DNA from: SCGC-AG-212-J23 sp035762345
GTDB lineage: Bacteria; Pseudomonadota; Gammaproteobacteria; Burkholderiales; SG8-39
Length of the DNA stretch: 64,000 nt
NCBI GenBank assembly: GCA_035762345.1
Contig: DASTPE010000160.1
Location: 4,470-68,469 of the forward strand
Direction: 5' to 3'
The notes beneath the pieces were generated by a model. The model was not told the DNA's origin. It ran no database searches and saw only the letters and a program-made list of their open reading frames with translations. The position numbers were made by a program, and so were the translations under genes. This document shows positions 9,288 through 17,120 of this stretch, in pieces (the first letter of the stretch is position 1; each line of letters begins with the position of its first letter).

Positions 9288-9991
9288 CAGTAGCTCACGC
9301 GCTGGACGAGGTCGCGCCAATAGGGCGCGGTTCTTTCGAGCACGGCGTCCACGAACGGCCGCTGGTTCGGCGTCGACGAACGGACCGCAATACCGGTTCC
9401 GATCAAGGCGAGAGCCACGATCACCGCGATGGCGCTGTAGCGCTGGCGCCGGCGGCCGGGCGCGCGTTCGTTCGGCCCGAAAACCTCGTGCGTGCGCAGC
9501 CCCTGATCGGTGAATGTGCCGGCAGGCACGAGCGCGGCCTCGGCGCCGGGCTCGACCTCCGCGACCGCATCGCGAAACGAGCGCGAGACAAGTACACGCG
9601 CCTGCGGCGCGAACGCCGCGACAGCCGCGGCGACGGCGATGCCATCCCCGGTCATGCCTTCGCCGCCCTTGCGGCCGGCAAGCTGCAGCGCGCCGTAGTT
9701 AAGACCAGCGGAAAGCGGCAGACCGACCGCCACTGCGGTCAACGCGCGCTGCGCGAGACGTAACGCCAAGCGCGGCTCTTCGAGCACGACGACGGCTGCG
9801 CCGTCGGCAGCGTCGAGCATGACGCGCCCGGGCAGGGGAATTTCCGCCGCGGTCACCGCGATCACTGCCTGAAGCTGCGCCCGCAAGCGCGCCTGCTCGG
9901 TCGCCGGACGGCGCGCAAAGTCGTGGATCTTCAGGAATACGACGCTCGCGTAGAGGGACGAGCGCAGGGCCGCAGCCATGCGCCCAAGCAT
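9287..9991 (-). CDS. Degenerate class III nucleotide-cyclase-like protein with C-terminal membrane helix
   Basis: 234 residues. The first 165 resemble a class III adenylate/guanylate cyclase domain: ASVVFLKIHDFARR near residue 15, LDAADGAAVVVLEEP near 58, a GLNYGALQL strand and GDGIAVAAAVAAFA followed by VLVSRSFRDAV. The first metal-binding Asp of active cyclases is Lys21 here, so catalysis is doubtful and a binding or regulatory role is more likely. Residues about 183-200 form one transmembrane helix, followed by about 30 residues outside it. It is co-translated with the kinase gene (TGATG overlap), which suggests that the two proteins act as a membrane signalling pair. The start could also be the Met at residue 5. 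Its upstream side overlaps the ahcY promoter region. Confidence 0.65.
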
Positions 9992-10018
9992 GCAGCGATT
10001 GCGCGCGCTTGAACAGGG

Positions 10019-10024
10019 TATAAT
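10019..10024 (+). promoter_or_regulatory. -10 element of the ahcY promoter
   Basis: A perfect TATAAT hexamer lies 7 bases before the first base of the riboswitch, so transcription would start near 10031 and the RNA would begin directly with the aptamer. No good -35 hexamer was seen at 16-18 bases spacing. Confidence 0.7.
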
Positions 10025-10031
10025 TCGATTT

Positions 10032-10112
10032 GCTGAGGAGCGTTGCGTCCTCCCTAACCAGTGGCGGAGGTCAGGCTCAGCGAGGCGTGCAACCCTTATT
10101 CAACGGCGCTCG
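10032..10112 (+). ncRNA. S-adenosylhomocysteine (SAH) riboswitch upstream of ahcY
   Basis: Leader element matching the SAH aptamer known upstream of ahcY in beta- and gammaproteobacteria: GCTGAGGAGCGTTGC at its 5' side, the hairpin CCTCC/GGAGG, the GTCAGGCTCAGC segment that pairs back with the 5' GCTGAG, then GCAACCC and the AACGGCGCTC tail whose CGCTC can pair with GAGCG to form the pseudoknot. Established role: binding of SAH turns on expression of the hydrolase that removes SAH. Here the 3' tail also forms the ascending arm of a terminator, which gives the switch its output. Confidence 0.9.
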
Positions 10113-10138
10113 CATCGGAAACGGTGCGGGCGCTTTTT
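10106..10138 (+). terminator. Rho-independent terminator forming the expression platform of the SAH riboswitch
   Basis: A 12-base-pair stem (10106-10117 with 10122-10133, two or three G-U pairs) with a GAAA loop is followed by TTTTT at 10134-10138, 20 bases before the ahcY ATG. Its 5' arm is the GCGCTC segment that the SAH-bound aptamer needs for its pseudoknot, so the two structures exclude each other: ligand bound means read-through, ligand free means termination. This is direct from sequence; the regulatory sign follows from known SAH switches. Confidence 0.85.
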
Positions 10139-10158
10139 GCTTTTGGAGGCTCATTGTC

Positions 10159-11559
<1,401 letters not shown>

Positions 11560-11560
11560 C

Positions 11561-12490
11561 ATGCGCATCGCAGTGATGGGCGCGGGCGGCGTGGGCGGCT
11601 ATTTCGGCGCACGCCTCGCCCAGGCGGGTCACGACGTGACGTTCATCGCGCGTGGCAAGCACCTCGAGGCGATGCAGCAAAAGGGCCTCGCGCTCCAGAG
11701 CCCCCTCGGTGACGCGCTAGTAAAAGTGAAAGCGGTGGGAGCGGCGGCCGAGGCCGGTCCGGCCGCCATCGTGCTCTTCGCGGTAAAGCTCTGGGACACT
11801 GAGTCAGCCGCGCGCGAGCTCCGTCCAGCGGTGGAAAAAGGCGGCCACGTCATTCCATTCCAGAATGGCGTGGAGTCGGTCGCGCGCATCGGTGCCGTCC
11901 TTGGAAAAGAAAAGGTCATGGGCGGCGCCGCCTACATCGCAGCGCGCATCGTCGAGCCGGGAACGATCTCGCAGACTGGCACCGTGGCGCGCCTTCGTTT
12001 CGGTCCCGCACTACAGGCGCAGCGCAGGGCCGCCGAGGCTTTTCAGGCCGCTTGCGCGGCCGCAAGCATCGACTGCGAGCTCGCCGAAGACATCGAGCGC
12101 GTGCTGTGGGAAAAATTCGTGCTGCTGGTGGGCATCTCGGCAGCTACGACGCTGACGCGCGGCACGATCGGCGTCGTCCGCGCCGACCCGGATCTGCGGT
12201 GGCTGCTCGAAGCCGTAATGCGCGAAACGTGGGCGGTGGGCCGCCAACGCGGCGTCAAGCTTGCCGACGATCTGGTCGCGAAGACGCTGGCCCAGGCCGA
12301 CACGTTCGCTGCGGAGATGCGCGCATCGATGGCCGCCGATCTCGAAGCCGGCGGCAAGCTGGAAGCGCCCTGGCTTTCGGGCGCGGTGGCGCGCATGGCA
12401 CGCGAAGCCGGGCTCGAGGCCCCGGTGAACCGCGCGGTGTATGCCGCGCTCAAGCCGTTCGTGAATGGATCTGCGGGCAAAACTGCCTGA
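11561..12490 (+). CDS. panE: 2-dehydropantoate 2-reductase (ketopantoate reductase, PanE/ApbA family)
   Basis: 309-residue NADPH-dependent reductase of the PanE/ApbA family, which makes pantoate for coenzyme A. The N-terminal dinucleotide motif GAGGVGGYFGARLA begins at residue 7, the FQNGVES motif lies near the hinge and the helical C-terminal domain contains WEKF with the presumed catalytic Lys. ATG 11561 follows the ahcY stop after one base, so the gene is likely part of the riboswitch-controlled transcript. Many family members act on other keto acids, so the true substrate is less certain than the family. It overlaps the next gene by 26 bases. Confidence 0.85.
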   Translation: MRIAVMGAGGVGGYFGARLAQAGHDVTFIARGKHLEAMQQKGLALQSPLGDALVKVKAVGAAAEAGPAAIVLFAVKLWDTESAARELRPAVEKGGHVIPFQNGVESVARIGAVLGKEKVMGGAAYIAARIVEPGTISQTGTVARLRFGPALQAQRRAAEAFQAACAAASIDCELAEDIERVLWEKFVLLVGISAATTLTRGTIGVVRADPDLRWLLEAVMRETWAVGRQRGVKLADDLVAKTLAQADTFAAEMRASMAADLEAGGKLEAPWLSGAVARMAREAGLEAPVNRAVYAALKPFVNGSAGKTA

Positions 12491-13376
12491 CCCGGGGCAG
12501 CCCGTTTTCCTGTACGGCACCACGCCGCCGCGGCTGGGTACGCCGCCCGAGCAGGTCGCCGCCGCCGCCGACAAGCTTGCCGCGCGCCTCGCCGGGTTGC
12601 CGCTCGACGGCGTCGTGCTCTACGACATCCAGGACGAGACCGGCCGCACGCAATTGCCGCGGCCTTTTCCGTTCGCCGGCACCATCGATCCGCGTGAATA
12701 CGCGAGCTTCTTCAGGCTGCCGGCCATCGTCTACAAGGCGCTCGGCATGACGGACGAGAGTCAGTGGCGTGCCTGGCTGGCGGAAAGCACAAAGCGGAAG
12801 ATCGACTTTCTGTCCGTCGTCGGACGGCCGGCGTCGGGCCGGGCGTACCCGCTCGCGCTGTCGCGCGCCATCCGCATCGCCGCCGAGACCGGCCGCTTCG
12901 TGGTCGGCGGCGTGGTGATCGCCGAGCGTCACGACGCCGTGCGCAGCGAAGCGGCGCGGCTCCTCGCGAAAGGCATCGAGGGATGCGGCTACTTCATCTC
13001 CCAGACGGTCTATCAAGCCTCGCCAACGCAGCGCCTGCTCGCCGACTACCTGCGCGACTGCCGCGGCGCGGGCACAGCGCCGAAGCGCGTCATCCTGACC
13101 TTCGCGCCCTGCGGGCGCGAGAAAACGCTTGCGTTCCTGCGCTGGCTCGGTGTCAACGTATCGACCGAGACCGAGCGCGCTATCCTCGACGCGGTGAGCC
13201 CGCTCGCCAAGTCGATCGAGATCTGCCGCGACAACCTGCGCCGTATCCTGGACGGCTCGTATGCAAGCCATATCCCGCTCGGCATCAATGTCGAAAGCGT
13301 ATCGATCAACCGCGATGAGATCGATGCGACCGTAGACTTGTTTCATGCGCTGAAGGAAGTCCTGGCCGGCCGATGA
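12465..13376 (+). CDS. Divergent methylenetetrahydrofolate reductase-like protein
   Basis: 303 residues with the outline of the MetF TIM barrel but not its usual beginning (the FEFFPP motif is replaced by LYGTTPPRLG). Features that fit the family are the DIQDETGRTQLPRPFPF block near residue 52, the FLSVVGR strand, the FVVGGV strand followed by GCGYFISQTVYQ (the folate reductase FxxTQ-like segment) and a late ICRDNLRRIL helix. The ATG lies inside the end of the panE-like gene (26-base overlap), so it is translated from the ahcY transcript. A folate-linked one-carbon role would fit its neighbours. It could be a non-canonical reductase linking methylene- and methyl-THF, possibly in the oxidising direction for LigM-made methyl-THF. 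The precise activity is uncertain. Confidence 0.65.
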   Translation: MDLRAKLPDPGQPVFLYGTTPPRLGTPPEQVAAAADKLAARLAGLPLDGVVLYDIQDETGRTQLPRPFPFAGTIDPREYASFFRLPAIVYKALGMTDESQWRAWLAESTKRKIDFLSVVGRPASGRAYPLALSRAIRIAAETGRFVVGGVVIAERHDAVRSEAARLLAKGIEGCGYFISQTVYQASPTQRLLADYLRDCRGAGTAPKRVILTFAPCGREKTLAFLRWLGVNVSTETERAILDAVSPLAKSIEICRDNLRRILDGSYASHIPLGINVESVSINRDEIDATVDLFHALKEVLAGR

Positions 13377-13391
13377 GGCGCAGGCGGTGCG

Positions 13392-14405
13392 TCAAGAGAT
13401 AACCAGCTTCCACGCCGCACCCGGGGTGTCGCGGCAGACGCGGTAGCGAAACGGCATCGTTTCCCGCCCCGGCGTCAGGAATCTAAGGTCGGTGAACCAG
13501 ACGCAGGTCGAGCCTTCGCTCATGCCGTCGAACGCCGGCAGGTCGGCGAACCAGCGAAAGAACGCAAGTTCTCCGGAATTCCACGCCTCGCGGATCGTGG
13601 CGTGATCCGTCGCCCCATACCGCGGCCGCGTAACCCAGATTGCCTGCGCCACCGGCATATACGGTGAGTCGATTCGCGCGATGAGGCCGTCGCCGGGCTG
13701 GTAGCGCCGCTGCTCACTGCGCACCAGGTTCACGTGGGCGTAGCGGTGCGCCTCGTCGTCGCTCACGAATACCGTCCAGTTAAACGGTGATACCGGCCGC
13801 GGGTGCACGCTCACTTTCGCGCTTTTCAAGTCGAGCGCCTTCGCATACTGCTCTCCCAGCCCCACGGCCCGCTCCTTCTGCACGTACTGAAAACCGACGT
13901 AGCCTGCAAGCACGATAGTCGCAGCGACAGCCGGAATTCTGGACCAGAAAAAAACCGCCGACGCGATCAGCCCGGCGAGGATGACGGCGCTGAACCACAG
14001 ATCGATGATGAACGTAGTGCCGATCGCCGCGCGCCAGTCGGAGAAAGGCGCGAGGACCATGGTGCCGAAGCTGGTGATGAGGTCCCCCACGATGTGTGTC
14101 AGCAGCGCAAGCGCGGTCACGCCGTAGAGCGCGCGCCAGCCGCCGCGATCGCGCAGGAGCTTGGCCAGGAACCAGGAAATAAGCAGCGCCCACACGGGCA
14201 ATAGCACGACCGAGTGCGTGACGCCGCGGTGGGTCAGCAGGTATTCGACCGGGCCGATGAAGCCGATGACGAAGTCAAGGTCGGGGGCGGCGCAAGCAAG
14301 AAACCCGGCGGCGATGCGCCGCGGTATCGAGCGCGGCGGCGCCTCGGCCGATGCTGTCGCGCGCGCCACGAGCGCGCCCGACAGCGCGTGCGTCAGTGTA
14401 TCCAA
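13392..14405 (-). CDS. YdjM/DUF457-type membrane-bound metal-dependent hydrolase
   Basis: 337-residue inner-membrane protein. The first 180 residues carry the family motifs MDTLTHALSGALVA (His in the first helix), CAAPDLDFVIGF and THRGVTHSV, with four or five hydrophobic segments. The rest, after about residue 185, is a soluble domain of unknown function rich in aromatic residues. The family is annotated as metal-dependent hydrolase from the His/Asp pattern, but its substrate is not established. It is transcribed against the metF-like gene, and a strong terminator hairpin sits immediately upstream of its start. Confidence 0.8.
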   Translation of the reverse strand: MDTLTHALSGALVARATASAEAPPRSIPRRIAAGFLACAAPDLDFVIGFIGPVEYLLTHRGVTHSVVLLPVWALLISWFLAKLLRDRGGWRALYGVTALALLTHIVGDLITSFGTMVLAPFSDWRAAIGTTFIIDLWFSAVILAGLIASAVFFWSRIPAVAATIVLAGYVGFQYVQKERAVGLGEQYAKALDLKSAKVSVHPRPVSPFNWTVFVSDDEAHRYAHVNLVRSEQRRYQPGDGLIARIDSPYMPVAQAIWVTRPRYGATDHATIREAWNSGELAFFRWFADLPAFDGMSEGSTCVWFTDLRFLTPGRETMPFRYRVCRDTPGAAWKLVIS

Positions 14406-14414
14406 TCGGGAAAA

Positions 14415-14445
14415 GCGAGAATCGGGGTCAGGCCCCGATTCTCGC
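14415..14445 (-). terminator. Rho-independent terminator after the HTH-aminotransferase gene
   Basis: A perfect 13-base-pair inverted repeat (14415-14427 with 14433-14445, loop of 5) starts directly after the aminotransferase stop codon at 14446-14448. On the minus strand it is followed by TTTT, so it can terminate that transcript before the next minus-strand gene. On the plus strand no T-run follows. Confidence 0.7.
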
Positions 14446-15942
14446 CTATGCCGCGCGTTTTTTGCGCTGCGCGTCCTTCACGTGCATTTGGGCGTAGGCG
14501 CCGTGAGCGGCCGCCTCAGCGTCTCCCACGTGGACCGGCAACCCCATGTCGGAGAGCACGGAGCCGAGCGCCGAGAGGCACAGCATCACGTTGTCCGGGC
14601 GGCAACTGTAGCCCATCAACCCGAAGCGCCAGATCCTGCCCTTGAGGGGGCCGAGCCCGGCGCCGATCTCGAGGCCGAATTCGCCCAGGAGCGTGCGGCG
14701 CACCTCCTCCTCGTTTACGCCTTCGGGGCACACCACGGCGTTCATCTGCGGTAGTTGATATTGCTCTTTCACCAAGAACCTCAACCCCATGGCGTCGAGG
14801 CCGGCCTTGAGCGCGACATGGTGGCGCAGGTGGCGCCCCCACGAGTTTTCCAGGCCCTCCTCGCGGATGAGCAGCAGCGCCTCGTGCAGCGCGAAAAGCG
14901 AATTCGTCGGCGCCGTGTGGTGATAGGTGCGGGTGCTCGCGTTCCAGTAGCCCAGCAGGAGGTTCATGTCCATGAACCAGCTGTGGATCCTGTCCTTTCT
15001 CTTCTTCACGTGCTCGACCACGCGCTCGGAAAACGACACCGGCGAGAGCCCCGGCGTGCACGACAGGCACTTCTGGCTCGCCGAATAGATGGCGTCGATC
15101 TCCCATTCGTCCACCTTGACCGGCGAGCCGCCGAGCGACGTCACCGCGTCGACGATGACCAGTGCGCCGTGCTTGTGCGCGATCTGGGTCAGGAGCTTTG
15201 CGTCGGACTGGCAACCGGTCGAGGTCTCGGCATGCACAAAGGCGACCACCTTCGTATCCCGGTTCTTCTTCAGCGCGTCCTCGAGCTTCTGCGGATCGAC
15301 GGGCTCGCCCCACTTGTCTTCTACCACCGCGGGGTTGCCACCGCAGCGGATAGCGTTCTCGAGCATGCGGCCGCCGAAGACACCGTTCTGGCACACAACG
15401 ACCTTGTCGCCGGGGGCCACCATGTTGACAAAGCAGTACTCCATGCCGACCGAGCCCGGCCCCGACAGGGGGAAGGTGAGCGCGTTCTTCGTCTGATAGA
15501 CATAGCGCAACAGCGCTTTCAGCTCTTCCATCATCTCGACGAATATCGGGTCCAGGTAGCCGATCGCGGGCTGGCTCATCGTGGTCAGCACGCGCGGATG
15601 GATCTCCGTCGGACCCGGACCCATCAGCGTACGCTGCGGCGGATGGAATGATTGGATGCGCTTCGTGGGGGCGTACTGGGTCATGGTCTCCTCGGAAAAA
15701 ATCCCAAACGGCGCGTTCTCCGGGCGCGACTTCACGCGCACCGGGTTCTTTACGCTTGCCTCGTTGACGATTTCGACCGCGCTGATGCGGCCCTGGGTCA
15801 CGCGCTCGACTTCACCCGCCCAGCGCGCGGGCACGTAGCCCGCCTTCACCCAGTTGTGAATGACCGCGCGGTCGAGTTGAAAAGCCCGCGCGACTTCGGC
15901 CTGGCTGCCGAACAGCTCGACCAGTCGTTCAGCGCAGTTCAT
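14446..15942 (-). CDS. Cro/YdaS-like HTH domain fused in frame to a class V (alanine/serine-glyoxylate type) aminotransferase
   Basis: An uninterrupted 498-codon frame with two recognisable parts. Residues 1-62 resemble a Cro/YdaS helix-turn-helix (GSQAEVARAFQLDRAVIHNW as the two helices, then VPARWAGEVERVTQGRISA). After a linker, residues 87-498 are a complete class V aminotransferase: MGPGPTEIHP near 107, the HAETSTG substrate motif near 237, VDAVTSLGG near 264 with the PLP Asp, and SASQKCLSC with the PLP Lys291. Both the outer ATG (15942, GGAG 4 bases upstream) and an internal ATG at residue 87 (15684, GAGGAG 3 bases upstream) have ribosome sites, so a fused and a free aminotransferase could both be made. 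The enzyme probably moves the amino group of serine or alanine to glyoxylate. The gene is divergent from the Xre/RES pair, which the HTH might regulate. Confidence 0.85.
   Translation of the reverse strand: MNCAERLVELFGSQAEVARAFQLDRAVIHNWVKAGYVPARWAGEVERVTQGRISAVEIVNEASVKNPVRVKSRPENAPFGIFSEETMTQYAPTKRIQSFHPPQRTLMGPGPTEIHPRVLTTMSQPAIGYLDPIFVEMMEELKALLRYVYQTKNALTFPLSGPGSVGMEYCFVNMVAPGDKVVVCQNGVFGGRMLENAIRCGGNPAVVEDKWGEPVDPQKLEDALKKNRDTKVVAFVHAETSTGCQSDAKLLTQIAHKHGALVIVDAVTSLGGSPVKVDEWEIDAIYSASQKCLSCTPGLSPVSFSERVVEHVKKRKDRIHSWFMDMNLLLGYWNASTRTYHHTAPTNSLFALHEALLLIREEGLENSWGRHLRHHVALKAGLDAMGLRFLVKEQYQLPQMNAVVCPEGVNEEEVRRTLLGEFGLEIGAGLGPLKGRIWRFGLMGYSCRPDNVMLCLSALGSVLSDMGLPVHVGDAEAAAHGAYAQMHVKDAQRKKRAA
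15688..15693 (-). promoter_or_regulatory. Internal ribosome binding site inside the HTH-aminotransferase frame
   Basis: GAGGAG on the minus strand lies 3 bases before the internal ATG at 15684, exactly where free aminotransferases of this family begin (MTQYAPTKRIQSFHP). It suggests that the aminotransferase can also be translated without the HTH part. Confidence 0.55.
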
Positions 15943-15973
15943 CGCTCCGCAAGTTTACGGTGTCAATTTTCTC

Positions 15974-16021
15974 TTGACAATCCGCCGATAGAGACTGTAC
16001 CAGAGAGTACATATTAAGTAC
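15974..16021 (+). promoter_or_regulatory. Promoter and candidate operator of the Xre/RES operon
   Basis: A consensus -35 hexamer TTGACA lies at 15974-15979, with only a weak -10 about 16-17 bases later. From there three GTAC tetramers stand at 15997, 16007 and 16018, that is 10 and 11 bases apart; the last two form the inverted repeat AGTAC-N7-GTACT. This is the layout expected for an autoregulatory operator of a type II antitoxin, overlapping the transcription start 11 bases before the antitoxin ATG. The binding protein (Xre antitoxin or the divergent HTH fusion) is inference. Confidence 0.5.
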
Positions 16022-16031
16022 TATCTGGAGC

Positions 16032-16430
16032 ATGCGCGAGCCGGCATCCCAAGTCGATCTTCATGCCCGCACGAGCCGCGAGCGGCTGGCAAGGATGGTG
16101 GTCTCGCTGCTCGAGCATTGGAACGTGCCGCTTAACGACCAGGCTGCCCTGCTCGGCCTTTCCGCCCAGTCGCGTTCCACCATCGCACGCTACCGGCGCG
16201 GGGAGCCGCTCGCCGACAGCGCGGACTTGCTCGCGCGCGCGGGTCACCTGCTCGGGATCCACAAGGCGCTTCGGATCTTGTTCCCGCACGACCGCGACCT
16301 CGCCTACCGCTGGGTGAGCACGCCGAATCGACGCTTCGCCGGCGCGAGGCCTGTCGACATCATGAAGCGTGACGGCTACGAGGGCATTCTCGCCGTGCGG
16401 CGTTACCTCGACTTCGAGCGCGGCAGGTAG
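16032..16430 (+). CDS. Xre/MbcA/ParS-family antitoxin (DUF2384 type)
   Basis: 132-residue antitoxin of a type II toxin-antitoxin pair. The N-terminal half holds a helix-turn-helix (LNDQAALLGLSAQSRSTIARYRRGE) and the C-terminal half the toxin-binding domain, with the family hallmarks AGHLLGIHKALRILFP, WVSTPNRRFAGARPVDIM and the final GILAVRRYLDFERGR. Expected role: bind and block the RES toxin and, with it, repress the operon. The start is ATG 16032 with a GGAG only one base upstream, so translation may begin a little later. Stop and toxin start are adjacent (TAGGTG). Confidence 0.88.
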   Translation: MREPASQVDLHARTSRERLARMVVSLLEHWNVPLNDQAALLGLSAQSRSTIARYRRGEPLADSADLLARAGHLLGIHKALRILFPHDRDLAYRWVSTPNRRFAGARPVDIMKRDGYEGILAVRRYLDFERGR

Positions 16431-17120
16431 GTGTTCGAAAGCCTGGTCCGCGAGGTCGCCGACTACCGCGGCGACCTGATGCGCAACATCAAGGGCATCC
16501 GCGTCTCACAGGATCTTTTCGACGATCTTGCGCGCGATGCTGCCGATACGGATGTAGCGATCGCCGCAGAAAGCGCGACCCGAATTCCGAGCCCGGCGCC
16601 GCTCATCACCCGTCCGTTCGACTACGGGACGGTGATCACCTACCCCTTCGCGCCGTACAACTGGCACGCGACGCGCTACTCCGACGGCCTGGAATACGGC
16701 GTGTGGTACGGCGCGCTGGCGATCGAGACCACGGTGTACGAGACGCTCTACCACTGGTATCGCTTCATAGAAGAAAGTTATCCCAACCTGGAGCGCGAGG
16801 TGGTCGGAGAACGACGCGTGTTTCAGGTGCGCTGTGAAGCGATTCTGATCGATTTGCGTAGAGCAGCCGAGCCGCGCCTGATCGATCGCAACGACTACTC
16901 TTACACTCACCAGCTCGGACGCTATTTGTGGCAGCGCGCGCAAAGCGGGCTCCTCGCCCCGTCGGCGCGCGGCCCCGGGACTTGCGCGGCTATTTTCCGG
17001 CCCGAGACGCTGTCGGAAGTGCGCGACGTTTGTTTTCTTACCTACCGCTTGAAAGGCGACACGGCGCGCGTCGAGCGCTCGCCCGGCGACAACTGGCTAA
17101 GGATTACCATTCCCGCATGA
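16431..17120 (+). CDS. RES-domain toxin (NAD-targeting)
   Basis: 229-residue toxin partner of the Xre antitoxin. The RES core spans about residues 60-215: ATRYSDGLEYGVWYGALAIE (conserved Arg82, Tyr and Glu99), then VYETLYHW, and the late LSEVRDVCFLTYR strand. RES toxins characterised so far degrade or ADP-ribosylate using NAD, so expression without antitoxin stops growth. The start is GTG directly after the antitoxin stop, so the toxin depends on translation of the antitoxin. N-terminal extension of about 60 residues before the core is longer than in minimal RES proteins. Its stop overlaps the ATG of the next gene (ATGA), which is unusual for a toxin gene. Confidence 0.88.
   Translation: MFESLVREVADYRGDLMRNIKGIRVSQDLFDDLARDAADTDVAIAAESATRIPSPAPLITRPFDYGTVITYPFAPYNWHATRYSDGLEYGVWYGALAIETTVYETLYHWYRFIEESYPNLEREVVGERRVFQVRCEAILIDLRRAAEPRLIDRNDYSYTHQLGRYLWQRAQSGLLAPSARGPGTCAAIFRPETLSEVRDVCFLTYRLKGDTARVERSPGDNWLRITIPA

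Noticed and set aside
14415..14445. Perfect 13-base inverted repeat considered as a mobile or REP-type repeat
   Set aside because: Only one copy was noticed in the window, and its place right after a stop codon with a following T-run fits a terminator.
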